NCBI GenBank assembly: GCA_027605045.1
Contig: JAQFWX010000022.1
Span: 62,001-126,000, forward strand
Reading direction: 5' to 3'
Origin: Phallus indusiatus
Taxonomy: Eukaryota > Basidiomycota > Agaricomycetes > Phallales > Phallaceae
DNA length: 64,000 nucleotides
This document shows, in pieces, positions 22,648 to 34,540 of this stretch. The notes beneath the pieces are model-generated. The model did no database searches. It was not told where the DNA came from and saw only the letters and a list, made by a program, of their open reading frames with translations. The first letter of the stretch is position 1, and each line of letters starts with the position of its first letter. The position numbers and the translations under genes are program-made.

Positions 22648-24240
22648 TTACAGCCTCCTTTTTTCCATATATTGTAGAACCTCCAACCAATCATCTGTCA
22701 AATCCGTAAAGGAGAAACCTTCGAGGGACCGCAATTGCACCAAAGCTTCTTCCCCTAACATTGCTTTGACAATAGTAACCTTTATCGCTTTAAATGAGCG
22801 TCCCGCTTGTCGTCGAAAATCGGCATAATTGGAGATCATTTCAGCATATGACTCATCCAATTTGAAATCATCGTCCGGGTAAACCTCTATCTCCAATGTA
22901 TTCAGAGAAGGACAAAGCATTGTTCCATCCGCATCTGAAGGATGCAATCCGTCATTTGAGCTGAATTGAGTAGTAGGGTTTGAAGTCATCCGAGCGTGTG
23001 CCATCAGTGCCATCAGGAAGGATGTTTGTGGTGAATCGGACACATCTGAAAAGTCGCTCGGGATTCCATGATCAATATGTAGGTGTTCTAGTTTCTTGAG
23101 TGAGGAAAACAGATCCATGAGCATCGTAGCGTTGAACGGCGCATAGCCTAGGTACAGATACGTGATATCTGACAGTACAAACATCCTCAAGAAATCGATA
23201 AGGCTGTCCACGGTATTCTGGTTAATGTCATATTTCGTGGCAAACGATCGATCATTCTTAGGATCACTGAACAACACATCAACTGTGTCTTTCGTAGTGA
23301 ATTCGAGGGACAGTTGTGTGTAGCGTTGTTGTACAAGCAGTTGCGATAATGATTCCACGCCGAATCGTTCTGGATGAAAGCCATGAATTCGAATATCAAA
23401 TTCGAGATTATCGAGTGGGAATATGAGGGACTGGAAGACAAAATTTGCTGCGACGAATGCGGGTTCCACGTAAAAAGCTTGAAGAGAGAGTCGCTGTAGA
23501 TGAGGTAAGTGGACCTGTCGCCTCGATAAGGTTGATAAGGAAGCGGTGGGTTTGTGACACGTCGCGTGGATACCAAGAATGCGAAGGTGCGGGCATTGTT
23601 CGAAAGCGTCGAAAAAAGCATCAGAGCTAACGAGTGTGGTGTGGCATATTTGAAGTTGAATCTCGGACAAGTTTTGAAAAAGCGGAGAAGAAAAATATCT
23701 CTGAAAACCCTCTAAAAGGTATAGATATACGTGTCTGAGATTAGGGGTGTTTCCAGAAAACAGCGTTCGAGGAAACGCTTGATCTTCAAGGAATCTAAGT
23801 GCGTATACGTGAAAAGCCAAATATTCTAGCCTTGGCGCGGGGTGTTCGAGAGATGATAGGGTTTGGTGTACCGTCCTTACGCCACGACTCCCAAGGATAT
23901 CTACTTCAAGTACCCGAAATCTGTGTATCTCCTGCATGACAGAAGCAAGCGCATGGGTGTCCAACTCGCCAATCTTATCGACGAACACATTGAGTGAAGC
24001 AGAACCAGACCGAAGTAGAAACTCCTCCGTCTGGCCTTTATCGATTTTTGGGACTACAATGCATGTCCACATGGTTGGGTCAGATAACAGCGCCTCTCTC
24101 CATGAACGACAAACATGAGAGGCCCCGATGGGAGGGTAGCTTATTTCGTCCATAAATTCACCAAGTAAACGACTTTGGTGACGCGGAAACGAATATTGTA
24201 TTATCTTCTTGAAAATCTCGTATGGGAAGCGATCAAACAT
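22648..24240 (-). CDS. F-box protein with LRR-like C-terminal region
   Basis: Single-exon gene of 530 aa. The N-terminal F-box-like segment reads FDRFPYEIFKKIIQ, then PPIGASHVCRSWREALL and SDPTMWTCI, the pattern typical of mushroom F-box proteins that link substrates to SKP1-cullin ubiquitin ligases. The rest is rich in Leu repeats at LRR-like spacing (RHVYLYL, HLRILGIH, HLQRLSLQ, LEHLHIDHG, LNTLEIEV). The frame is open upstream to 24411, but the first ATG that matches its paralogue (MLERFPHE at 29,222) is 24240, so I use that. Substrate unknown. The downstream relative at 29,222-30,828 carries a frameshift. Confidence 0.85.
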   Translation of the reverse strand: MFDRFPYEIFKKIIQYSFPRHQSRLLGEFMDEISYPPIGASHVCRSWREALLSDPTMWTCIVVPKIDKGQTEEFLLRSGSASLNVFVDKIGELDTHALASVMQEIHRFRVLEVDILGSRGVRTVHQTLSSLEHPAPRLEYLAFHVYALRFLEDQAFPRTLFSGNTPNLRHVYLYLLEGFQRYFSSPLFQNLSEIQLQICHTTLVSSDAFFDAFEQCPHLRILGIHATCHKPTASLSTLSRRQVHLPHLQRLSLQAFYVEPAFVAANFVFQSLIFPLDNLEFDIRIHGFHPERFGVESLSQLLVQQRYTQLSLEFTTKDTVDVLFSDPKNDRSFATKYDINQNTVDSLIDFLRMFVLSDITYLYLGYAPFNATMLMDLFSSLKKLEHLHIDHGIPSDFSDVSDSPQTSFLMALMAHARMTSNPTTQFSSNDGLHPSDADGTMLCPSLNTLEIEVYPDDDFKLDESYAEMISNYADFRRQAGRSFKAIKVTIVKAMLGEEALVQLRSLEGFSFTDLTDDWLEVLQYMEKRRL

Positions 24241-26859
24241 TGAAGTGATTGTGGTGGCAAAGCAAGGTGTGCACTGTCGGTCACCGAAACTAACCCCGCA
24301 GCCTGGGCCTGAGATCTGACATAGAGTTTGGACTCCGCTTTCTCGGATTATCAGGGTCGTATCCGCATTTTTGTATATCATATAGGCGAATACCCAAACG
24401 GAGCTGAACACGGAGGTTTAAACCACTCTAATGAGGTGGATTCAACGATCCTGTCGTATTCCATGTATCCAATTTTGATAGGTGGCTTTCAGTCAGCCAG
24501 ATAGAATTATAATTACTATCTGGCAAGTGGTCGCTTCAGCGGTGATGTGTATGAAGATTAACCTTTTAAATAAGACCTACGAAAAATAAAGAGTTGATAA
24601 AGGAAGACTTGTGATCTTCAGTCTCAAAAATAGCGACGATAAAAAATGTTCAGCGGCCATAAAATTATCCGGTGAAACGAAGAACTTATCTGAGATTGAG
24701 AAATATAGTGCGAAGGTGATTGGAAGTTGCGATCTTTAGACTTGGGCTGGGTTCGAGTCCTACTGGAAGTTTCTTACAAAAAAGGTGACGCATGTGACAT
24801 AGCGTGAATGGTCCATCGTGGTCCACACCACCTCTTGGTGATGACAACGATATCGTTCATAGGTGAGCACAATGAATTTGTTCCGAGCGCATTTTTTTTG
24901 TTGTCATCTGTCTTTACCACTACTGAATGATGATGTACCGGCTCCATTCTGTCAAAGTCAAAAACGTCAATGTCGGTCTCTCATTCTTTGACAACCCACG
25001 GTCCACCTGCTTTGGTGCTATAGCAATATTTCATTGGGAAACTTGGATTGCGCAATAGGAGACTATCTACTTCCAATATCAATCCCCATTCAGTTCTCCC
25101 GTATAATTATATTTAAAGCATCCAAGTTTTGGACTTGTTTTCAGAATCTAGTTCAACGGCGTCAAACCGGAACCCGCGAATTCCTGGTGGCTGTGCCGGA
25201 TGATCTAGTATCGCTTCAGCCCTTGGTTCAATTCAACTCCGATCTCCGTTTCTTCTTATCAACGTTTCTTAACTCGCGGTTGCTTCAAGTTGTCAGTGAA
25301 CAGAGGTTATGGTTCCGCGAATGGCCTTTTGTTTTGAACAAAACTTTAGGCTTACACAGGTGGGCGTTTTCTATTTTATTCTTTCAAACCGTTTAATAAC
25401 CATGCGTTACCCCATTTACAATTGTTCTAGCATAAGACGACGTGCTAACTATGATTAGTGGCTTTATCGGTCAGCTCAGGTGATCATTGACGCGGCCCCC
25501 CGCACATCTGTCAGAGAATGGCAGATCAAGATAAGCTCAGTTAAGGACCCTTTCGGCTCTTTCCACCCATTCGCGTCTCACCTGACTCTCCCAAGAAGGA
25601 AGATCGCACCGTCTTTTGAACAAGATGTTCGGAACTATAGAACATACTACTTTATTGGGAAGGAAGATTACGATGTTCATCGGTTCAACTCCTGGCCGGC
25701 GGATGATCACTCTCCGGTCATAAAGACACCAAATATGTTAAACTGAGCGTTAGGGCAGTGGAGCAACGTCAGTTCGTGATACTAATACAGTATCTCTGAA
25801 ACAAATACTCCGGCTGCGTCATTTCTTTAATAACATTCACATATGTGAACAAAAACAATATACTGAATAAATTTCGCAACCATTTGAATGGGGACTTCTC
25901 TGATTTCAAATAGGTGGCGTGACCCAAGCTTGGTATTCGTCATTCCTCATTGTACACGAATTCTAAAGATGTGCCTTAAAACTATTTGAGGGTTTCTAAG
26001 TTTATGTTTATTTTCTACTAGGAACCGTTTAGCCTAAATCAAAGTGTGATAACCAGTCGTTCTACAGTAACTTTGCGCAAATGGCGCAAGGATGTATATT
26101 TAAAACCGCGTTTAATCTCCATGTGATGTTTTTTCCCTCCTAAGCAGGTAGTACTAGAAGCTTTGAGCTTCGAAAAATTGAACAGCTGTCAATGTCGTAT
26201 CACAGAACATTCGAGATGTGTTATTATAGATGAGATCTCATTTGGAAGTAAAAGCCTATTTAAAAAAAATTCAAACCAAGAAGGATTACTCTTCGCGGCC
26301 ATTTAAGCCGAAAATTTATTGATGCACACGTTAACAAAGTATGATGTGTGCACCGTGCTAAAGCACGCAAACGAGGGGCATCCATAAGGTCCTAACCGTG
26401 TCGAAACCTTTTTGGCTCTGAGATGACAAACAAAAAGAACGTCTGGGCCTATACAGAAAGAACGCGGTTAGGCTCCAAGAGAAATCTAGCTCCATAAATG
26501 TTTAGTAGCATGCGTAAAATGATCCATAAATGGAAAAGCTTCAAGAACGGAGGAAAACCTTTCTAATTATGGTAAGTGCAAGCGAACTGTGTCTTCACGT
26601 GTGCTTAATAAAGTCAACCTGAAGTATAGAGTTCGATTACATTGAACATCAGAAGATGAACATCTTCGTAACAACGGGTATCAACATTTGTAACGAATGG
26701 CGGTTCGACTTACTAACTGTTTGATAATCCATTCGCCTCAAGCCAATTGCATACATAAGCCTGGCGATATATAAACCCTTTAGAAGGTCTTCTGTCTTCC
26801 CATCCTCACACACAATCTCCCTTCATTGACTCCTTCTGCTAAATTCTAGTCCGTCGCCC
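24241..26859. other. Long gene-poor interval
   Basis: No supported gene in 2.6 kb. Open frames at 25034-25396 (no Met codon at all) and 25480-25746 have no recognised domain. A GGTTCGAGTCC tRNA B-box-like string occurs at about 24751 without a cloverleaf. A TATATAA at about 26768 with a CT-rich leader belongs to the next gene. Confidence 0.5.
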
Positions 26860-27743
26860 ATGGCTCCCAGAGTAAGGAAAGTCATAATTACCATCTTCAG
26901 CTGCTGACTTTCTGTTGGGCGGTATAAGGTTGCTATCATCATCTACTCGATGTACGGCCACATCGCCACTAGTACGCCATATTTTGTTGCCTGATATTTC
27001 TTGAATCACGTTTAATGATCTCTCTGTCAACATTACATAGTGGCGAAATCCGTGAAAGCTGGTGTCGAAGCCGCAGGCGGTCAAGCTAATATTCATCAGT
27101 GAGTATAAACAAACCGCTTGTTGGATGCGTTATCCTCGTCAGGACGAGTACCAAATTAACTTAACGCTACGTTTGTAGAATCCCTGAAACTCTTTCGCAA
27201 GAAATTTTGGCAAAGATGCACGCTCCTCCCAAACCCGACTATCCCGTCATCGCACCCAACGACTTGACAAACTATGATGCTTTCATTTTCGGCATCCCCA
27301 CACGATACGGTAACTTCCCGGCGCAGTGGAAGGCGTTCTGGGACGCGACTGGTCAGCTCTGGGCTACTGGGGCGTTGCACGGGAAATACGCTAGCGTGTT
27401 TGTTTCCACTGGCACGCCAGGTGGGGGTCAGGAAACTACCGTTTTGCATTCCGTGGGAACTCTGGCACACCATGGAATCATTTTCGTCCCTTTAGGCTAT
27501 AGGCACACGATGCCATTGCACTCCAACCTTTCTGAAGTTCATGGTGGAGGTCCGTGGGGCGCCGGTTCCTTTGCTGTACGTCACGTCTTCACTTCCTATA
27601 CTAAAAGTGCATGGTCTTCTGACATTGATTCGTCACAATAGGGCGCCGATGGCTCTCGCCAACCTAGCGAATTGGAACTTGAGTTAGCGAAGATCCACGG
27701 AGAGCAATTCTACAAGACCGTCGCCAGAGTGAACTTTGAATAA
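26860..27743 (+). CDS. NAD(P)H:quinone oxidoreductase, WrbA/Pst2 type
   Basis: Flavodoxin-like FMN enzyme that reduces quinones by two electrons and protects against oxidative stress; in wood-decay fungi it is also linked to lignin-derived quinones. Exons 26860-26871, 26929-26971, 27041-27098, 27179-27575, 27642-27743 give 203 aa, the usual size. The first exon is only 12 nt (MAPR). Motifs: VAIIIYSMYGHIA (FMN phosphate loop), PETLSQEIL, IPTRYGNFPAQWKAFWDATG, VSTGTPGGGQETT, HHGIIFVPLGY, GGGPWGAGSFAGADGSRQPS. The C-terminus ends VARVNFE. A TATATAA about 90 nt upstream and CT-rich leader fit a strongly expressed gene. Confidence 0.94.
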
Positions 27744-28114
27744 GATAATAGACTTCGAAAGAAAATCGCGCTTTTTTCTGTCATATCTGTATGTTACTGG
27801 TAAAAGTATAGACGAAATCATTATAGATAACGAACTTGAGAGGCGATAAGCGACAGGAGAAAGGGGGTTTCCGAAGCATTCTATGTTGATGTTGAGTCTT
27901 CAATATCGGCTCACGATAGCCATAACAGTGCGAAGAGCCAATCCTTGGATGCCTTTCTATCAAAGCGCGGGTCATTTTTTTTCCATCAAGGAAGCCATTT
28001 TCAGGACTCAATCCATGTGACATCGAATGGATCAATGAATCCTCTCCCGAATTAAGGAATTTAAGGGCAGCACTAAAGGTTTAGTATGTAGAAACATGAA
28101 ACCCTAAGATGATA
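27744..28114. other. Intergenic, no gene seen
   Basis: Between the reductase stop and the inverted-repeat element. No supported ORF. Confidence 0.5.
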
Positions 28115-28430
28115 GGCTAATTGTCACAAAAACCTTGAGAGGTTTATAAACCTTTATAAACCCAAAAAAAACGTAAATGTCGGGGAAGTTTATAAACCAT
28201 TAGAAAAAAATTCAAAGCTTTTATAAAGCTATATAAACTAGATCAACAAGTTTTTCAATACAATGTCGCCTTGATTATGTTTTTTTGGAACTTGACTTTC
28301 TTTAATCTCGAATCACATGTTAAAGTAGTTATAAAAATATTATATTATTGAGATACAGATGTACATACGTAGTCCGATACAAGTAGTACACTACCTATTA
28401 GACTACTACTATTACTACTACTGCTATTAG

Positions 28431-28471
<41 letters not shown>

Positions 28472-28800
28472 ATAGACTACTAATCGAGGCAACAAGGACG
28501 ACTTGAAAATTCAACCAAGTCCCGAGTTTATATAAAAACTTGATCTTGCGCACAGACCATCCTCTTTTTTCATGCTACAGAGACAATTAGCAATTAGCCG
28601 ATGAATGAGTTTTACCCGATCATAGCTTAGGCGAAGCTGCAGGACATTTATTGGAGAAAGGACCCGAAAATAAATTGCACAGGGAATAAAATGCATTGTG
28701 AAATTGAAATATAAATACAAATTAACATTGCATTGAGTTTATAAAGGTTTATAAACTCGGGTTGGTTTATAAACCCCTCCGGGTTTTTGTGACATTAGCC
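28115..28800. mobile_element. MITE-like inverted-repeat element
   Basis: Ends are inverted copies: GGCTAATTGTCACAAAAACC on the left, and on the right the complement of GGCTAATGTCACAAAAACC, differing by one base. Inside each end lie several TTTATAAACC/GGTTTATAAA palindromic units (28142-28230 and 28735-28775). No coding capacity. Length of 686 bp suits a non-autonomous element. I could not identify a target duplication, so the boundaries rest on the TIRs only. A TAC/ACT microsatellite lies in the middle. Confidence 0.65.
28401..28472 (+). repeat. (TAC)n microsatellite
   Basis: Imperfect then perfect ACT/TAC trinucleotides, perfect from about 28431 to 28470, within the MITE-like element. Confidence 0.9.
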
Positions 28801-29221
28801 GCGATGGGAGGGGAAGGTATCTGCGCCGTATGGACCATTGATCGACAAAGTGTCAAATACTTGAGCAATGCGGTTATTTGATAATTCGAGGTTCCTGAAT
28901 ATCACATCCCCACCTGATTGGGAAAATTACCTCGTTGTACTATTCGTCGAAAACCCATAGCGTTATAGACGGACGGATCATGAACTTTATCAGTCTATGT
29001 TCACGTGAAGAGAATCGAGATCTATTTTATTTGTCAGAGCCAGAAATAAATTCTTCTTAAGCAACACTTGCCAATTTGAACTACTAAAGTAGTACTTGTT
29101 TTTCAGAGTTGTCGTCAGCGACTCAGCACAGACCGACGGAAGCTATTTTAACCGTCCGATCACGCATGTAACATGTAACATGTGACATTTTACGCGTTTT
29201 TGCTTTCTCACTCTTCTTGCA
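28801..29221. other. Intergenic, promoter of the F-box pseudogene
   Basis: No gene seen. Two adjacent copies of CATGTAACATGT-like sequence occur at about 29163-29184. Confidence 0.45.
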
Positions 29222-30828
29222 ATGCTCGAGCGTTTTCCGCACGAGATTTTCAGACAGATTATACAAATCTCGAATATTTATGAGCCATTTCAGCTTTCGT
29301 TCAGCTCAACCTTAATTCTACCCCCAATTGCCGCTTCGCATGTTTGTCGTTCGTGGAGGACCGTACTGTTATCCGACCCAACCATGTGGACATGCCTTAG
29401 GATCCCACATATGTCTTCCGATGTGATACACGAAATGCTTTGTCGATCAAAATCCGCCACATTGGAATTGTACGTGGAACTGTTTGATCATCTTCTCGAC
29501 CTACGAGCATCCGAATCATACATGCCGAACGTACTGCCTTCTATTTTCAAAGAAATGCGCAGGTTCCGAGTACTTCAAATAAACTTTCTTTCTGAAGAGA
29601 TATCGGACGAAGTAGCAGATCAGATTTTTTCGTATCTTCGGAGTCCTGCGCCCATACTACAAACGTTCTGTCTCCATATTGAGGGAAAAGGAGAAACTGC
29701 GGGGAAGAAATTCCTTCAAACTCTTTTTGCCGGATTTGCCCCTAATTTGAAGCATTTGAACATACCGCTCTACGTTGACTTCTCCCAAACCTTGTCCTAT
29801 CCTTTGTTCCGAGATTTGTACAATCTTCATCTCCATGAAGAAGTCAAAACAGTCATCTCTGGCGATATTCTTCTCGAACTTCTCGAACTGTCACCTTGCC
29901 TTCACGTTTTTGAACTTGGATGGAGAAAATCCAACCCAACGACTATCTCTCCTGTATCCTCCGACCGACAAATTCACTTGCCGCGTCTGCGGCAGCTATA
30001 TCTTGCGGGAAATCTTGATATAGCAAATCTCTTTCTCAAACACGTTGTTTTTCCCTTCGAGGACACCTTTTTTTATATCCTGGCCCCCAGCGTAAATCTT
30101 CACGACTTCTATTACACAACGCCCTTGGTGCGGTTTCTTGCCCGACGCCGTTTAACGTTTCTGTCGTTATGTCCCATTTGGAACGAAGGGTTCGTAGAAC
30201 TTTTCGAACGCTATCCACGCGGTGATTGGAATTCAACATTCATAGCAAGATACAACAATACTCACGATTCTGCGGAGAATCTCCTCAATTGTCTGCGAGT
30301 TTTCGAATTATCAAATATCACACATCTACATTTGATGACCGAACGATGGGAATACAGGACTTTTAACAGTCTTTTCGTCATGCTGGTAAATTTGGAGTAT
30401 CTGTGTGTCGACCACTCTAATGCACATAGGACTTTGGACCATTCGCTGCGGACCTGCTTTTTGAGGGCGCTAATACCTCACTACTCAAACCCACCCGAGC
30501 AACCAGGCTTGGACCAACAGATAGTCAATAAAAGCATCTTGTAAGCGCTGACGAAAGCGGTCCTGGTCCCGGTCCCTGGTACACCGACCCGTCAAAACAC
30601 ATGTTTCCTTGCTCATCCTTGTCGGAGTTGAAAATTGACGTTCTTCAGGAACACGCAAAATTAGATGAGCAATATGCACAAATGCTTTCTGTATGCTCCT
30701 ACATTCGATGCCAGGCAGGACGTCCGTTCAAATCAATAACGATTCGTTGCCATCAGATAACAGAAGGGGCTAAAACGTGGCTTGAGCCCCACGAAGGTTT
30801 CCCAATAACTCTTCACGTTAGAAGGTAA
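29222..30828 (+). pseudogene. F-box/LRR-like gene with a late frameshift
   Basis: Paralogue of the F-box gene at 22,648-24,240. The main frame runs from ATG 29222 to a stop at 30544 (440 aa): LERFPHEIFRQIIQ, PPIAASHVCRSW, LSDPTMWTCLRIP, then leucine-rich repeats-like stretches. In the +1 frame, from about 30532 to 30828, the missing C-terminus continues (KHLVSADESG..., KLDEQYAQMLS, CQAGRPFKSITI), matching the paralogue's KLDESYAEMIS and RRQAGRSFKAIKV. A GTAAGC at 30541 has no acceptor at workable distance, so I favour a one- or two-base indel near 30530 over an intron. The 440-aa product might still be made, lacking about 95 residues. Confidence 0.75.
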
Positions 30829-31211
30829 AACTTTCATTTTAATGTAGGTTCCTTGTCGTTGAAACATTTCAAGCTCATGACTATGATCGGCGATGTCAGA
30901 ACAAACAGTATTTATATTTCTATGCTCTAGGTATATAATATATGGTGTATCTATGATGACATACTTTAAAACATACTTGTTGACTATCATACCGCCAGAG
31001 ATGTGTTCGCGTGGTCCCAGGGTTTTCATTATCCATCATCGAAAATCTCGATAGTCTGATCTCTGCGAATGAATATGAATACGAGTAACTTCATCGACAA
31101 CACTACGAAGGAGCATTACACATTCTCAAGGGGGAAAACTGGACACAATTCAAAGGTCATGTTAGTACTAGTTAGTGTCAATGGGGGGTTATCATCGACA
31201 GTATAATTGTA
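30829..31211. other. Intergenic, no gene seen
   Basis: Short 3' region between the convergent F-box copy and the next minus-strand gene. Confidence 0.5.
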
Positions 31212-32009
31212 TCATTCTACGAACTCCCAGTTCCAGCCAAAGCTTCCATCTTCCACATGAGATAACCCTCCAGTTGCTTGGTTGTATTCAATATGCCTCT
31301 TAAAATCACCAAACGAGAATTGATGGGCGTTGTCATCGACAAATAAATGGCCGTCACTGGAAAGATTGATTAACATCTTTGTGCGTGCGATTTCAATCGT
31401 GATCTGGTCGGTGTCAATGAGCACTTTTCCCGCCACAGAAGCCTCTACGGCACTGATGCGAAAACGGGAGCGTCCAGTTCTGGACATACTGATGTTGTGC
31501 TCTTGATTGTGCTGGTAGTAATGCCAGAAAAGAGCAGGATCGGCGGTGGAGCGAATGAAAAACCTGGCAAAGTATCGGGAAGTCAATTTTTATTCCTTGC
31601 CCGTAAATGACACACCAGTTTCCACTAATTACGTTTGCTACATCCAAGCTTCGCAAAATAGGAATGTCTCTCCCGCCCTTGTCATTAATCAATGTTATAA
31701 AGAACCGCCCCTTGAAATTAGGGGCGAAACTCTGGGTTCTAGCGTCATTGAAAAAGTTGAAGAGGTTGAAGTAACCCGGGTTATGAGTGTAAAATTGTGG
31801 GTTGATACGCGTGAAATAGGAAGCAATGTTCGATGTGTCTGAGATAGCGCGCCACCATTCGTCTGCGACACCAGAGTCAGGAAAAGTCAGAACAAGACGC
31901 CAAGTAGCGTCGTCTTGAATCTAGGGAAGGGTAAACCCTAAGCATTGAGAAAAGCCTGAGGACGTGTAGTATGACTGACATTGCTGCAGTATGCTTGAAA
32001 GACGGGCAT
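31212..32009 (-). CDS. Unrecognised two-domain protein, tandem copy A
   Basis: I do not recognise this family. Exons in gene order 32009-31980 (30 nt, 10 codons), 31920-31616, 31563-31212 give 228 aa. The start is MPVFQAYCSN, then exon 2 has WRLVLTFPDSGVADEWWRAI, INPQFYTHNPGYFN and GRFFITLINDKGGRDIPIL; exon 3 starts in FFIRSTADPALFWHYY and is beta-rich (SRTGRSRFRIS, GKVLIDTDQITIEI), ending WNWEFVE. There is no signal peptide or membrane helix, so it is probably a soluble cytosolic protein. The N-part alternates aromatic and charged residues; the C-part looks like a beta-sandwich or beta-trefoil. A paralogue lies 0.6 kb upstream with the same exon structure. Confidence 0.78.
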
Positions 32010-32598
32010 GCTCAAAGAATCAATCGATCTTAAAGATGCAGCCACTGTCTTAGTCTAAGGCGGAGCCCATTTTTACACCAAAGAGCCTTTTCATTTTATA
32101 CTGTTTTGATTTGGTTCGCTTCATTACTATTATGGTCTTGCTCTTTCCAGACATCAAAGTAATTCTTGTCTGGATTTCCACAAAATCGTGGCATTAATGT
32201 AGAAAAGAAGTTGTCCATTCAAAAACCATTTATGGTGATGACGGGGACTTAGTCTTCAAACAACTGTGCTGTACCGAGTTATTGCACACAGAAATTAAAA
32301 TCCTTGAATAGGATTTAGGATATTAATACCTATAAATATCGACACTCATGTGAATATTTTGATATTATTAGGAACCAGTTTTCCGGACTTATAAAACTCC
32401 CTACAGTTATGATAATGGAGTTGGTCTTACTGTCTCTCCAATTTACGTTCTTAACAATTGTATACTTATTGAGATGAGGTTAAGGAGTGCCCGACACGCT
32501 CACGATTCGAGTTATAAATTTGATGAAACCAACATAATCAATTTCAACGGTCGAATTATTTACTTTCGTTAAAACTACATCATTTGATGTCAGTGTCA
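32010..32598. other. Spacer between tandem paralogues
   Basis: No gene seen; includes the promoter of copy A and 3' region of copy B. Confidence 0.5.
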
Positions 32599-33395
32599 TC
32601 ACTCCACCAATTCCCAAGTCCACCCCGAGCCCTCGGCCGCATCGCTTACGTCCTGCAACTGCCCGTTAGAATCATTAAACGAAATGTTCTTATACTTCAA
32701 TTTGCCGAAGAGAAATCCGTAAGCACCGTCTCCAGGTCGTAATTGACCGGATTTATCAATATTGACAATGTATTCTGTGCGCTCTATCTCGAGCTTGACG
32801 ATATCGCTGCCAATGAGGACCTGGCCTGGTAAATTGGTTTGTAGGGCAGTAATGCGGAATCGGGTGCGCCCCGTGTTGGAAACTGTGAAAGCGTTGTTCC
32901 TTGGGGTATAATACCAGAACTGGGTTGGGTCAGCGGTGGAACGGATAAAGAACCTGTACATGGAAATCAGTACACGTGAAATTGACAGAAAGACGATCTT
33001 ACCAATTTCCACTAATTGCATTTGCGACATTCACGCTCTCGACAATTGGAATTTCTCGTCCGCCCCTATCATTGATCAATGTCATGAAAAAACGCCCTCT
33101 GAAATTCTGGGCGATGTTTTTAGTTCGAGCGTCCGTGAAAAAGTTGATGACATTAAACACGGCCGGATTGTGCGTGTAAAACTGGGGGTTGATGCGCATG
33201 AATGAAGCAGGGATATTAGCAGGTGCTTCCGAGACGGCGCGCCACCATTCATCAGCGACACTGGAGTCGGAGAAAGTGAGCACAAAACGCCAAGTATTGT
33301 CGTCATTGATCTGAAATATATCATGAGAGTTCTTTTGGAAAATTAAGAAAGGGAATAATGCTGACGTTGCTGCAATATGCTTGGAAGACAGTCAT
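32599..33395 (-). CDS. Unrecognised two-domain protein, tandem copy B
   Basis: Tandem paralogue of the gene at 31,212-32,009. Exons in gene order 33395-33366, 33310-33003, 32953-32599 give 230 aa. The first exon is again exactly 30 nt (MTVFQAYCSN) and uses a GTCAGC donor. Shared motifs include WRFVLTFSDSSVADEWWRAV, INPQFYTHNPAVFN, GRFFMTLINDRGGREIPI, FFIRSTADPTQFWYY, GRTRFRITALQ and the terminal WTWELVE. The two differ most in the last 60 residues. The repeated WW and YTHNP elements are probably structural. Function unknown; a lectin-like or lipid-binding beta protein is conceivable but unsupported. Confidence 0.78.
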
Positions 33396-34540
33396 GATTG
33401 AACCGCAGAACTTCTGTTCGGTGTGGACTCTTTCTGGTCTGACCTTCATGATGAAAACCTCCGCCTTTTATCTGTCAAGGTTGGGAAATATATTTTTGAT
33501 ATCTACAATCTGTAGTCGCTGTTTTCATGCAGATGAACAGATATAGAGAGCAACACGTTTCAGAGCTTTAGATTTGATGTAACGATCTATATCGGTACTG
33601 GAAAGATGGGCATCCGAAGGCAATAGTTCCAATCTTCACCATCCAAGCTAACTAAAAGCAAAAGAAAATGTAACGCCTGTCAACGAAAGCACATCGATGA
33701 AGTGATAATCTGGGTGCGAAAGAATCTTTGGACATGCTCACATGCCCTCAGCAATGTAATCTTGGAAAGATCAGACAGATTTCCCTTTCGAGAAAAGACG
33801 ATTGTACAAAGCATTCGGAATGAACCTAAATTGCATATTGACACTTTTCCAATTTTCACCCGCGACGGTACTAACATTAAACACCGTGAAACCACCTGCC
33901 CTACAAGTGTGGCAAGTTTGGCAAGTTTGGCACTGCGCCGCGTGGGTCTCGATGGTTGGCCAACTTGGAGGTTCAATGAAATAGGATTAAAAGGATTTAA
34001 CAAACGATTTGATATTGTGTGTGAGTTACACAACAGACAGTGTTCAGCTACTACTTACTACTGTTAGCGGTGTTACCAGCGATTGTTCTCAGGTTGAATG
34101 GCAGTGGGTAAAAGGAGAAAGACGCTGATAAGCAGTACTTGGTGAACTCTGTTAAATGTTAAAAGTGTCAACTCATCTGAAGAAGCAACGGATATTTAAA
34201 AGACGTTCGTGGGACATTGAACGCGTTACGATAACGCGTCTCACGAGCGTCTCGAAAAAAAAAACAATGATTAGACGGTCGAGTATAGCCGAACCAAATC
34301 GGCTCGTTTCAGTCTCCGAATTTAGAACCTGTGTGACCTTGTGACCCTGGATTAACCATACGGGGATAAGCCCATATTGGGACGTCAATTATAATGTCCT
34401 TACAAAGTCTCTCGTCACTGCAATAATGTTTTGAGCTGGAAGCCGGATTAAAAAACAACGAAATTTTTGATATAAAACGGCCTGTCGTAAAGAGTCCTTT
34501 CAGCAGTTCCCCCTCTCAGATTCTCAAGTTCACACTCGAA
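33396..34540. other. Intergenic, no supported gene
   Basis: Open frames of 60-120 codons overlap on both strands near 33.7-34.1 kb without motifs. Three tandem GGCAAGTTT units lie at about 33911-33936. TATAAAA at 34471-34477 belongs to the next gene. Confidence 0.5.
34471..34477 (+). promoter_or_regulatory. TATA box of the UGT gene
   Basis: TATAAAA 64 nt before the ATG at 34541, followed by a CT-rich leader. Confidence 0.6.

Noticed and set aside
24241..24411. 57-residue N-terminal extension of the F-box gene
   Set aside because: The paralogue begins at the position equal to 24240, and the extension has no conserved feature.
24720..24775. tRNA-like B box (GGTTCGAGTCC)
   Set aside because: No matching acceptor or anticodon stems and no convincing A box at the right distance; at most a tRNA-derived relic.
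25034..25746. Two adjacent plus-strand open frames as a split gene
   Set aside because: The first has no Met, no motif was recognised and no clear splice pair joins them.
28401..28472. CRISPR-like array
   Set aside because: Simple trinucleotide microsatellite without spacers; eukaryotic context.
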